Assembly: GCA_016873795.1 (NCBI GenBank)
Contig: VGWA01000006.1
Coordinates: 1 to 52,261 of the forward strand
DNA length: 52,261 nt
Source of the DNA: Ignavibacteria bacterium
GTDB taxonomy: Bacteria > Bacteroidota > Ignavibacteria > Tepidaquicellales > Tepidaquicellaceae
Direction: 5' to 3'
The notes under the pieces were generated by a model, which was not told where the DNA came from, did no database searches, and saw only the letters and a program-made list of their open reading frames with translations. The stretch's first letter is position 1. Every line of letters starts with the position of its first letter. Positions 25,384 to 35,095 of the stretch are shown here, in pieces. Position numbers and translations under genes: made by a program.

Positions 25384-26709
25384 TTATTTGATTAAAATCA
25401 TTCTATTTGTTTCTTTATAACTGCCTGCTGCAAGTTGATATAAGTATACACCGCTTGTCAGGTCGCTTCCGTCGAAAGTTATTTCATAAGTACCGGAAGA
25501 CAGTTTTTCATTAAGCAAAACAGCAATTTCTTTACCGAGAAGGTCGAAAATCTTAAGTGTAACCAAGACGTTTTCCGGAATAGAAAATTTTATATTAGTA
25601 AAGGGATTAAACGGATTGGGGTAATTTTGCTCGAGTTTATATCCATCAGGCATTATCGATGAAACACTCTTAACAGCAACCGGTCCGCCTCCGTTTACCG
25701 TATGTAATACTCTTCCTGTTTCACTAACAGTCCATCCTGTATCAATTCCGAAAAAATGAACCGACCACAGTCCGCCATTTCCAAGATACGGATTTTGCTG
25801 AGCTCCCCAATTTTCACCTGCATTTGTTGTTTTTATAATAATTCCTGCATCACCGACCATCCGGCCCGTATTTTCATTTGCAAAATACATATTATACAGA
25901 ATTACAGTTGTCATAGAATGATTGTGGAATTGTTCGAACCATTCAAATCCGCCGTTAGTTGTTTTAAGTATTAAACTTCTCCAGGGATTATGATTATGTC
26001 CTGCAATCCAACCGGTATTAGAGTTGACAAAACAGATAGAAAAGAATTCCCCGTACTGAGTAAACGTATTATTGATATTCCAGTTTTCTCCACCGTCCGT
26101 AGTTTTTAAGACATACAGCATCGGAGGTGTCAATCCCCAACCTACAGCCCATCCGATATTTTCATCGACAAAACAAAAATTATCTATTCCGTAGATATTA
26201 TTTATTGTAACGGGAGTCCAATTTTCGCCTGCATTAGTAGTTTTATAAACAGGAACAGTATTGTTACTCCATCCGGCAGCAAATCCAGTATTCGGATTGA
26301 TAAAATGCAATCCCTGCCGAAAAGCAGTGCCATTTGCCGAATGTTTAGCAATCCAGTTCAGACCGCCGTTAGTTGTTTTTATTATAATTCCGGGGTATCC
26401 TGCTTGTTGAATATTCCCCCCGATTAAATAACCTGTATTAAGATTTATAAATCCGACACCCATCAGAGGCAATGATGTATTCGAAACCTGACTTTCCCAG
26501 TTTTCTCCCGCATTTGTCGATTTTAAAATTGTTCCGTTGCTTCCGGCTATGTAAGCAGTGCTGTGATTAACAAAATGTATGGTGTAAAGTTCTTCAGCAG
26601 TCGGATTTGACTGCTGAGACCACTGCGAATACACACAAGTGTTAATCACAAATGCAAGCATCAGAAAAAATATTTTTCTCAAATTTTTTGATTTTAGTTT
26701 ACTAAACAC
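25384..26709 (-). CDS. T9SS-secreted YCF48-like propeller protein
   Basis: This 441-residue protein has a signal peptide ending NTCVYSQ. About seven repeats of the TTN(A/G)GENW plus F(V/I)NxNTG(W/Y) type follow (residues 30-330), then a sorting domain (EQNYPNPFNPFTNIKF, ending TNRMILIK). The start is uncertain: the frame opens with GTG 26709, but a TTG nine codons later would give a more standard signal peptide (MRKIFFLMLAF). It is 25 bases upstream of the BNR gene and 26 bases downstream of another YCF48-like gene, so it is part of the same run. Confidence 0.85.
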   Translation of the reverse strand: MFSKLKSKNLRKIFFLMLAFVINTCVYSQWSQQSNPTAEELYTIHFVNHSTAYIAGSNGTILKSTNAGENWESQVSNTSLPLMGVGFINLNTGYLIGGNIQQAGYPGIIIKTTNGGLNWIAKHSANGTAFRQGLHFINPNTGFAAGWSNNTVPVYKTTNAGENWTPVTINNIYGIDNFCFVDENIGWAVGWGLTPPMLYVLKTTDGGENWNINNTFTQYGEFFSICFVNSNTGWIAGHNHNPWRSLILKTTNGGFEWFEQFHNHSMTTVILYNMYFANENTGRMVGDAGIIIKTTNAGENWGAQQNPYLGNGGLWSVHFFGIDTGWTVSETGRVLHTVNGGGPVAVKSVSSIMPDGYKLEQNYPNPFNPFTNIKFSIPENVLVTLKIFDLLGKEIAVLLNEKLSSGTYEITFDGSDLTSGVYLYQLAAGSYKETNRMILIK

Positions 26710-26735
26710 TGTATATTTTTATTTCTAAAAAATTC

Positions 26736-27965
26736 TTATTTAACCAACGTCATTCTTTTAGTCTCAATATAATTATCCGTTATTAATCTGTAATAATATA
26801 TTCCGCTTGAAAGATAATTTCCATTGAATGTCACTTCGTAGGTACCCGGTTGTAATGTCTGATTAATAATAGTTTCGACTTCCCGCCCGAGAATATCGAA
26901 AACCTTTAAAGTTATCAATTTTGTTTCTGGAACAGAAAATTTAATTATTGTTTCAGGATTAAACGGGTTGGGATAATTCTGCGAAAGACAATAATCATTA
27001 GGGATTCCTGAAGATATTTTATTGACACCGATTACATTTCCACCTCTTATGGCTTTAAGTATTTTCCCGTTATAACCGCAAATATACGCAGTATCAAAAT
27101 TTACTGGAAATACACTCTTCATAAGAAAAGACGGAGACTGATATGTTTGAGTAAACCAGTTATTACCTCCATTAGTTGTCTTATAAATATCCTGTCCAAC
27201 GCAATAACCGGTATTAGCATTAATAAATTTTATTGAATTTAATTGAGAAGTCACTGTTTGCTGTAAAGTCCAGTTGACACCGTAACTTGTTGTTTTCCAT
27301 ATCGCTTCTCCTGCAATATATCCGGTCGAGTCATTAACAAAACACACAGACATAAGCGGTCCTGTAGTAGTAATATAATTCTGGTTCCATGAGTTACCCC
27401 CATTTGTTGTTCGAAGCACTAAACCTCCGGTTCCAACGGCAAATCCTATGTTGCTATTCGAAAAACAGATTGAATACAAACATGCTGACCCTGTTATAGA
27501 AGGTGAAATGTCTGTCCAGTTATCGCCCCCATCACTTGTTTTAAAAATTTTCGCAGTTCCTGAAAAATCTCCAACTACATATCCAGTCGTATTATTTATA
27601 AAGTACTGTCCATAGAATGTTGCGATACCAACAAAGTTAATCATCCAGTTCATTCCTCCGTCTGTAGTTTTAATAACGTGCGAAACGAAGTCCGCCACAT
27701 AACCTGTCTGTGCACTCGTAAACTGAATGCTTTTTAAGCTACTTACAGAATAAGATTGTCTTAAATACCAGTTGACACCTCCGTTATAAGTCATTAAAAT
27801 TTTCCCGCTGTCACCCACAACAAATCCGGTCATCGAATTTAAAAAATAAACACTGTTAAGCGGCTGCGTGGTTCCCGAAGAGAGATGATACCATCCCGTT
27901 TGTGAATAAGAATGAAAAGAAAAAGTTACCACGATAATCAAAATCAGAAATATCTTTGTTTTCAT
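26736..27965 (-). CDS. T9SS-secreted YCF48-like propeller protein
   Basis: This 409-residue protein has a signal peptide of ~20 residues (ending FHSYSQ). Seven repeats with cores TYNGGVNW, TTDGGMNW, TSDGGDNW, TTNGGNSW, TTSYGVNW and TTNGGNNW are followed by a sorting domain (SQNYPNPFNPETIIKF, ending TKRMTLVK). It is the first cargo gene downstream of sprA, after a 343-base gap that may hold its own promoter. Function beyond surface display is not evident. Confidence 0.87.
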   Translation of the reverse strand: MKTKIFLILIIVVTFSFHSYSQTGWYHLSSGTTQPLNSVYFLNSMTGFVVGDSGKILMTYNGGVNWYLRQSYSVSSLKSIQFTSAQTGYVADFVSHVIKTTDGGMNWMINFVGIATFYGQYFINNTTGYVVGDFSGTAKIFKTSDGGDNWTDISPSITGSACLYSICFSNSNIGFAVGTGGLVLRTTNGGNSWNQNYITTTGPLMSVCFVNDSTGYIAGEAIWKTTSYGVNWTLQQTVTSQLNSIKFINANTGYCVGQDIYKTTNGGNNWFTQTYQSPSFLMKSVFPVNFDTAYICGYNGKILKAIRGGNVIGVNKISSGIPNDYCLSQNYPNPFNPETIIKFSVPETKLITLKVFDILGREVETIINQTLQPGTYEVTFNGNYLSSGIYYYRLITDNYIETKRMTLVK

Positions 27966-28308
27966 TTTCTTTTATTTAAAGTTTATAAAAAAAAGTTGTT
28001 TAAATTATAATTATTTAAAAAGGTTTTTAATATTAAATACCCAATATAAATTTTTAATCACTGGTTTTTTTATATAATATTCTAACGAATGGCCACCTTT
28101 GTCCAGAATAGTTTCGACCGATATAAGTAAGTGAATCATATTCACTATTTATTAAAAAGTAATGATAACGAATTTAAAAAACAATAGTATTTTTCAGTTT
28201 TTTACAAAAAAATATCTGATATAACTGAATTTAATAAGGTTTATTTTCGAAGGAATAAACTTATCGGGGATGTATTAAAACATTGAATAAAAAAGAAATG
28301 AAGTTATA
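27966..28308. other. 343-base gap between sprA and the cargo genes
   Basis: It is AT-rich with no open frame of note and no strong hairpin followed by a T-tract. It probably contains the promoter of the minus-strand cargo gene ending at 26736, but I see no clear consensus element. A slightly GC-richer patch lies at 28088-28125. Confidence 0.5.
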
Positions 28309-31300
28309 TTATTGAATCAAAATCCTGAAATTCAATCCACCTTCTTTTGAAGTTCGGGGAACTGTCGTGACGGTACCGAGTGTAGGTTCGGTTCTCATAT
28401 ATTTGTAAAAAATCTGCATTTGTACTCTTGAACTGATTGAATACTGTATGGAAGGATTAATGGTAAGGACCGATGAGCCGTTACCCGGAAGTTTTTCCGG
28501 CTGGGTGCTTCCCGCAATAAACCTGTAATCGACCGGATTTGTTACGTTTTTGGATATTGTAAACGTAAATGCTATATCATTTTTTAAGGATATTCCAAAA
28601 AACGGAACTTCGAAGCCGGCTTTAGCATAATTCAGATTTGCCGACCAGTCGTAAACATCCGATGTCTGAATCAAGTTACTTGTCGGTCTTAATTCGTTTG
28701 TTTTTGATTTATTATATCTGATAGACCCCGTCAGACTTCCTCCAAATAATTCTTTGAATGTGATATTAATTCCGATTAACGGATTAAACGATTGCGTCAT
28801 AGTTTGTCCGGAAGGAATTTCAATATTATTTGTCGAAAGCGAAAATGATTCTTTAAATTCCGAAGTAAAATTATTTTCGAGAGTTATTGATGTAGCAAAC
28901 TCTTCAAACAAGGGAAACCTTTCGAGTCCGGAGATTGTAATATTCCAGTTAGGGAACGGGATAGATACTATGCTTTTCTTAAATGCAGCCGAAATATTAT
29001 TAATATTTTCATTCGGGTCGGTTGAAGATTCATACCTGAATTTTTCAATATCACCCATAAGAAAAGTCGTATACCCTTTTGTTCGGTTGCTGGTTCTGTT
29101 TGTAGGGCTGCCAAGATCTCCGGCCGGAGAAGTGAGATAAGACGATGTATTATTCAATCCCCACAGTTCTTTGAAAGTAAGAGTTACCCTGATTGCAGAA
29201 GGAAGAATAGGATTAATACTTGCTGAAAGAGAAAGATTATTATTTTGATTGTTTATATCTGTAAGGACAAGGTTTGGAGCTCTTTTACCCGGATAATTAC
29301 TCAAGCCCATCTGATATAATCTTGATGGTCCGTATTTTTCCTGTGTTGACGGTAATATCCAGAAATTAACAAATCCCGGTTTGCCTTCCACACCCGGATT
29401 TCCGAGAGTATTTGATTGGGTAAAAGACAGATTAATATTATCGGGAATCAGCGTTCTGAATATTTTAAGTATATCCTGCAGGGAATTACCGTCATCAATT
29501 TCAGATTTCTGTTGTGCCTGAGAAAATCCCGTATTTTTTCTTTCGTAACCTCCACTGTATCTGTTTTGTGTGCTTTCAAACAAATTAAAAATTTCCTTGA
29601 TTTTAAAATTACCTCCTGCAGTAATCGAATTGGAATAACCAACGTTGTAACCTATATTTGCAGTAGTATTAGGATTCTGCCAGCCGTAAGTAACCGTATA
29701 ATTCAGATTAACATCAAAGAATTTATTTAACACAGGAAAATTAAATCTCGGGTTTATGGTGTTTGTCTGAACATAATCCAGGTCGTTACCGAAATTAATT
29801 ATCGCATTATTGAAAAATATCTGCTTTAACACTTCGCTTTCAGGCCTTTGTGTTCTCGATGAGTCGTTATAAGTCTCGAAAGGAGTCAAATCCGATGCAA
29901 TTCTCAAGTTATAGGAGCCGACAACATCAATAATCCAATTTTCTATAAATTTCCAATTAAAACTGAATCCCCTGTTAGCCCTGAATAATCTACCGGTCGG
30001 GTCACTAAAATTCAATAATCTCTGGGAAGATTCATTTCTTGTCCTGTTAAAATCTGCAGTAACATTGAAATTATCGGAAAATAGAGGCACGAGAGGTATT
30101 ACCGGCAGAAAAAGATAAATCTTCGCGTTATTATATTCATCGCCGAGATTGACAATTTTATTCAGTTCAAGATTAAATTTATCCATCAACTCGAAGTCCG
30201 TATCAAAATTAAATGAACCGGTATATGCCTGATCCTTTTTAGTTCTGTATGTAACATCCCTGAACTGGTCAATCGAAGCAGAAAACGAAACACTGAATCT
30301 GTTCAATATATTTTCGAAGACGTAATTTCTCCATGGAAACCTGAATGATAGACCCGAAAGCGAAAATTCGTCTCTTACTCCAAGTGTCTGTGCATCGGCT
30401 TTAAAATCATTTGCTACTTTTCTTGCATATTCCTCGTCCCCGGTTTTTGCAAGGATCTGGCTGTATCTTTGTTCTGCTGCTTTATCCAGTTCGATATCTG
30501 TACCGGGATAATATTGAGGTTTTATCAGATTTTCGCTATGTCTATAGGAAACCGGCAAATTGATAAAATCTTTCCAGTCCTCATCGAATAATGACACAAG
30601 TGAATTATTTATAATTTTATGAATATTGAATGTGCCGCTGAGCTCCCAGTTTTGTCCCGTATTTCTGGTGCCCTGTCTTGTATCCACGCTGTGAAAATTT
30701 GGGTCAATTTTAGAGAAGTTTACATTTATATTTCCAAAATCCGCAATTCTCAAGCCTGCATTTACGTTAAATGCATAACCGTTGTTGTCATTTACTTTCA
30801 ACACTCTGATTTCGTTAAACCAGACACTTCCGGTAGCAGTAGGATTAACGGAGTTTTGATTTTTTTCAACGCCGAGATAAAACTGTCTTAAAGAACTTAA
30901 TGTAGGATTACCTTTTACCCTGTAATAAGAACCGGGCGGACCGTTTGGCACGGGAACATTAACAAACTGATTAACTGAATCTCTCGCAATTTTAATACTC
31001 GTCAAATCACCGAAATTAATAGTCACTTCATTAAGATTATTCCACGGCTGACCCGGTCTCACATCGGGGTGAACCGGTGCACGATATTCATAGTAATTGT
31101 TAGTGTCCGAACCGAAGCGGATAATCATAGTTACGTCATAAACGGATTCACTTGTATAGTTAAAAGAAGGATCTCCGTTCACAAACATTTTCATAGACTT
31201 ATAATTGAAGACATCGAGAGTCTGACTCAATAAATCTTTAACCGCAAACTTCATTTGCCCGCCCGACAAACTGTTGACTTCCAATGATAATGACTGCTCA

Positions 31301-34300
31301 TTTGATTTTGTATTAACACCGGTGATATTTCTTACCGTTTGTCTTAATATATCTCCGGGAACCGGACTTTCATATATTTGTGGATTTTCTTCGATACTTA
31401 CGGTTGTAATATTATATGTCGTATCCACTTTATCCGGCTTGAACCATTGATTACCGACAAGATTAAAATCTACCATTCCGAGTCTTACTGCTTGCGTAAC
31501 ACCTTTCAAATAAACTCTTATATACTGAATATTAGTCAGCGACGGATTATTAATAGTTCTTGTAAACTGAGACAAAGGAACAGCGTACTGATACCATCCC
31601 GAGCCGACCTCCCCGCGACCCGTTATATAGATATTATTAGTTGTATCAAGCTTAACTTCGTATTCGAAATATTCATTATAAGTTTCGAGAGCGTTATTCC
31701 TGTTCAAATCTTCCGTATCAGGCCTGTTGCCTCCCTCAAAGAATCTGTTTCCCTGAGTTCCGTTTATTAAATCATAGCTTATTACAGACGGATTCCGCCA
31801 ATTATTGTCATCTCCCGCCGGGTCTAATGGATTCGGAGGATCTGTTCCGTTGTTTAATGAACGATACAAATCAAGTTCCTGTTGATTTGTTAAAGTATCC
31901 AGACCCAAATCCTCAATCTCTTCGAGTATCCCGTTTCTGTTTTTATCTTCGGTATCCATAGTTCCGTTTGGAATAGCGTCTTCCGATATTGTGCCTAAAT
32001 CAATAATCATTTTTGCATTAGACAAATCTATACTATTCGGATTTTCTACTTTCATATTGAACATAATATAAGTAATATTTTCGTTAAGTAAGTCATTGGA
32101 AGTCGTATTCAGGTATTTCATAATTCCGTTCCAGTTTGTAGAAAGACCTGATTGAAGCGTATCGAATCTACCGTTATAGTTATACACACCTCTAACCGTC
32201 GGGTCAAAATACACATAAAACGGAGTCAGCCGGTCCTGACCGGGTTGAACATCCCGTAAAGGATAAACAGTTTTCACGGCTACGTCATTGAAAATATTAT
32301 ACCATTTCATCATTCCTCTTTTTGCCTGTTTCTGATTTCTGTCAATTCCAATAGTACTATCAACAGGATGTGAACTGATAGTCCAGCTGGCAAAATTTGT
32401 GCCCAAAGAAATTATCTTTTTTGCTCCCTCCATATCGTCAATGTAAGCTATTGCTTCGTTATTATCCTGCGGGATTCTGCTTTTTTTTGTATTCGGGTCA
32501 GGGACAATGTAAGCAAACTCAGTTTTGAAATTAAAAACAGATTCCTCTTTCGTATTATAACCCGGTAATTTATTCAGTAATTTAGTTAAAAAATTCGGTT
32601 TTGCTTCGGTAGTAAAATCCAGTCCGAATATGGAATTGTTAGTCGGCTCTTCGCCTATTCTGACTTTATCGTTTAAAGTTTCCTGTTTTAAATTGACAAA
32701 CGTAAATCCCAGATTGGATTTTTCACCTAATTTGTAGTCTGCTCTTGCACCTATATAAGTTTTTGAAGCAAGCTGGAACAAATCATTTGTTTCGTATGTA
32801 ATTTTCAAATCTTTTGACATTAACGCTGCCTGATTTCTTATGACTATAATACCCGTAGAGTAATCCACAGTATAATCTATATTATTTTCAAGCACCTGTC
32901 CGCCGTATCTTATTTGTACACTTCCCTGCACAACATTAAAACCTATATTAATCGTATTACTGATACCCGCTTCACCTCTTGCAGTTCCTTTTATAATATA
33001 TCTTGTAGCCAGAGTTGAATTCTGTGCATCAGCTTTTCTGTTCGTATATAATGTTTTGAATATAAGTGAAGTATCCGCACCGGCATCCTGAATGTTATCA
33101 TAAAAAGGTCTTAATGTCGGAAATATTATATCTCCTGTTTCCAGATTGATTGTAGCACCGGGAATGAAATCGAATATGCCGTCCGGAGGAGGTCTTTTTT
33201 CTTTTCCGGTATATTTATCCAATCCCAATACCTGAAGCAAGTTTTTATCTGTCCCTCCGGCAGGAATACTGGGACTGGGGATATTATCTTCTTTTATATA
33301 ATTTACGTCTATCTTAAATCCATCTTCAACAATTTTAGAAACAGGAAGCCGGTATATATTTTTCATTTTTAATTCCCATGCCAAAGGAGTCTCAGGACTT
33401 TGATTTTCACATTTAATCATTTTCAGAATCAGCGTATCGGTAAAATTCGCTTCGGAACTACTTATACCATACCTTGTAAGAGGTGCGCCTGGTGTAGGCT
33501 GAGTAGAATAAGTCACTCCTATTGTATAATTAGGCGATACATTTACTTTCAGACTTATAAAACCGGCATAGGGGTCAATAAAATAATCGGTCGGTTTTAA
33601 TTTTCTCATCGAACCGAAAAATCTGACTCCCGGAACAATATCTGTCTTCTTTAACGTATCAGGATATCCTCCAACAGGTTTTTCCCCAAGCTGAGTCCAG
33701 CATACGGCAGCCCTTTTATCTACGTCCGTATATTCTGCCTGAATCCAGACTTCGAATGTTGTATAATCGTCGGATAATACTCTGTTGGCATAAGTGGTCG
33801 GCGAATATTGATTCGAAGTGGAATTATATACATCCAAAAATGAGCTTTTATACATTGTATCCAAGAAATAATGATTCTCGGAATAATCGTATACGTTTAT
33901 TTGAAATGCCTGTTCGGAAGACCCACCCGTATATTCTTTTGTTTCCTGTTTACTTTTCTTTTGTGAAATTACCGTCGACAGATATAAAGGACCCAATTTG
34001 AATTCACCTTTTACTCCGAATAATGCCTGAGTTGATTGTATTAAACTTGACCTTGTATCAAGTGATACATTACCGGCTTCGATTTTTTGGATTACCTCGT
34101 CAGGATATCCGGTGTATTTTATTTTTAATTGATTTTCAAAATCGAAAGTCCTTTGTGTGTTCCAGTCAGCATCGATAGTTAGTTTATCCCCTACCGTTCC
34201 TTTTGCAGTAACCTGTACCTCCTGCTTGAAATTTATATTATTCTGGTCACTGGAAAAATATGAAACAGTTGACTGGTCGCTTTTTACGTTCTGATAAGAT

Positions 34301-34899
34301 GCGGTTATATCTATCGTACCATTTATTCTCAGATTAAATGTATTAGGACCGAATATTGTTTCACTGACAAACGGAAGAGGTATAGTTATGTCCGTAAATT
34401 TTTGAAATATTTTTGCCAAATCATCAACCTGTTCACCCTTGAATTTTTCAGATATTATACTCATTGTTAGATTTTTCTCACCTTTTTCCTGAAGATGTAT
34501 AAGATATTCATCAAGTGGAACAACAAGAGGAGTCTTGATATCTTCCTGCAAAAATTGCTTTCTTATAATTATATTATTCAGCGAATCGAATTTAAAAGAT
34601 GACTGAACAAGATTTGCATCCTCAAGTAAAAAAGGATGTTTTTTTTCATAGATTCTCATTCCGTAAGAAAATTCCGGTGAATAAACAAAATATTTGATAC
34701 GGGCAGTAGAATCCACCGGTTGCAGCAATGTAGTATCTCTTCCGGTTATTAATGTATCTGTTGTCTTAACACCTAATGTATCACGCTTATAAATTTGTGA
34801 TGTTTTATCGATGTCTCTTCTACCCTGAGATAAAGAAACATTATAAAACGTAAAGAGAATTGTGATTATTGCAAATATGAATATAAATCTAATTCTCAA
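28309..34899 (-). CDS. sprA: SprA, outer-membrane translocon of the type IX secretion system
   Basis: SprA forms the very large (36-strand in characterised homologues) outer-membrane barrel through which CTD-bearing proteins leave the cell. The 2196-residue length is close to the usual 2300-2500. A signal peptide (1-25) is followed by family-typical stretches: FNLRINGTIDITASYQN and GNVSLDTRSSLIQSTQALFGVKGEFKLG, then the strongly conserved EAIAYIDDMEGAKK block near the middle. Alternating strands and many Asn/Phe-rich turns continue to the C-terminus. Inner-membrane and periplasmic T9SS genes (gldKLMN, porV) are not in this window. The gene is divergent from the large protease-like gene at 35096, sharing a 196-base intergenic region, and lies at the head of the cargo cluster. 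Confidence 0.92.
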   Translation of the reverse strand: MRIRFIFIFAIITILFTFYNVSLSQGRRDIDKTSQIYKRDTLGVKTTDTLITGRDTTLLQPVDSTARIKYFVYSPEFSYGMRIYEKKHPFLLEDANLVQSSFKFDSLNNIIIRKQFLQEDIKTPLVVPLDEYLIHLQEKGEKNLTMSIISEKFKGEQVDDLAKIFQKFTDITIPLPFVSETIFGPNTFNLRINGTIDITASYQNVKSDQSTVSYFSSDQNNINFKQEVQVTAKGTVGDKLTIDADWNTQRTFDFENQLKIKYTGYPDEVIQKIEAGNVSLDTRSSLIQSTQALFGVKGEFKLGPLYLSTVISQKKSKQETKEYTGGSSEQAFQINVYDYSENHYFLDTMYKSSFLDVYNSTSNQYSPTTYANRVLSDDYTTFEVWIQAEYTDVDKRAAVCWTQLGEKPVGGYPDTLKKTDIVPGVRFFGSMRKLKPTDYFIDPYAGFISLKVNVSPNYTIGVTYSTQPTPGAPLTRYGISSSEANFTDTLILKMIKCENQSPETPLAWELKMKNIYRLPVSKIVEDGFKIDVNYIKEDNIPSPSIPAGGTDKNLLQVLGLDKYTGKEKRPPPDGIFDFIPGATINLETGDIIFPTLRPFYDNIQDAGADTSLIFKTLYTNRKADAQNSTLATRYIIKGTARGEAGISNTINIGFNVVQGSVQIRYGGQVLENNIDYTVDYSTGIIVIRNQAALMSKDLKITYETNDLFQLASKTYIGARADYKLGEKSNLGFTFVNLKQETLNDKVRIGEEPTNNSIFGLDFTTEAKPNFLTKLLNKLPGYNTKEESVFNFKTEFAYIVPDPNTKKSRIPQDNNEAIAYIDDMEGAKKIISLGTNFASWTISSHPVDSTIGIDRNQKQAKRGMMKWYNIFNDVAVKTVYPLRDVQPGQDRLTPFYVYFDPTVRGVYNYNGRFDTLQSGLSTNWNGIMKYLNTTSNDLLNENITYIMFNMKVENPNSIDLSNAKMIIDLGTISEDAIPNGTMDTEDKNRNGILEEIEDLGLDTLTNQQELDLYRSLNNGTDPPNPLDPAGDDNNWRNPSVISYDLINGTQGNRFFEGGNRPDTEDLNRNNALETYNEYFEYEVKLDTTNNIYITGRGEVGSGWYQYAVPLSQFTRTINNPSLTNIQYIRVYLKGVTQAVRLGMVDFNLVGNQWFKPDKVDTTYNITTVSIEENPQIYESPVPGDILRQTVRNITGVNTKSNEQSLSLEVNSLSGGQMKFAVKDLLSQTLDVFNYKSMKMFVNGDPSFNYTSESVYDVTMIIRFGSDTNNYYEYRAPVHPDVRPGQPWNNLNEVTINFGDLTSIKIARDSVNQFVNVPVPNGPPGSYYRVKGNPTLSSLRQFYLGVEKNQNSVNPTATGSVWFNEIRVLKVNDNNGYAFNVNAGLRIADFGNINVNFSKIDPNFHSVDTRQGTRNTGQNWELSGTFNIHKIINNSLVSLFDEDWKDFINLPVSYRHSENLIKPQYYPGTDIELDKAAEQRYSQILAKTGDEEYARKVANDFKADAQTLGVRDEFSLSGLSFRFPWRNYVFENILNRFSVSFSASIDQFRDVTYRTKKDQAYTGSFNFDTDFELMDKFNLELNKIVNLGDEYNNAKIYLFLPVIPLVPLFSDNFNVTADFNRTRNESSQRLLNFSDPTGRLFRANRGFSFNWKFIENWIIDVVGSYNLRIASDLTPFETYNDSSRTQRPESEVLKQIFFNNAIINFGNDLDYVQTNTINPRFNFPVLNKFFDVNLNYTVTYGWQNPNTTANIGYNVGYSNSITAGGNFKIKEIFNLFESTQNRYSGGYERKNTGFSQAQQKSEIDDGNSLQDILKIFRTLIPDNINLSFTQSNTLGNPGVEGKPGFVNFWILPSTQEKYGPSRLYQMGLSNYPGKRAPNLVLTDINNQNNNLSLSASINPILPSAIRVTLTFKELWGLNNTSSYLTSPAGDLGSPTNRTSNRTKGYTTFLMGDIEKFRYESSTDPNENINNISAAFKKSIVSIPFPNWNITISGLERFPLFEEFATSITLENNFTSEFKESFSLSTNNIEIPSGQTMTQSFNPLIGINITFKELFGGSLTGSIRYNKSKTNELRPTSNLIQTSDVYDWSANLNYAKAGFEVPFFGISLKNDIAFTFTISKNVTNPVDYRFIAGSTQPEKLPGNGSSVLTINPSIQYSISSRVQMQIFYKYMRTEPTLGTVTTVPRTSKEGGLNFRILIQ

Positions 34900-35095
34900 A
34901 ATATAATTCAGTCATTTTTTTTACAAATCGTATCTTTTTTTACCTATAATTTTAATTTTAATTTATAAAAATTGTAAGTTCTGAATTAATTATTTAAAAT
35001 TTTTGTTCAAAAACAATAAATTTATATGACAATTATAATTATTTACAAATTTATTTTCAATTTAATAAATCATATAAATTAATATAACACTTTAA

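Noticed and set aside
28754-31770. Several plus-strand frames of 90-130 codons opposite sprA
   Set aside because: They are antisense to a continuous 2196-codon gene and show no signal, repeat or family pattern.
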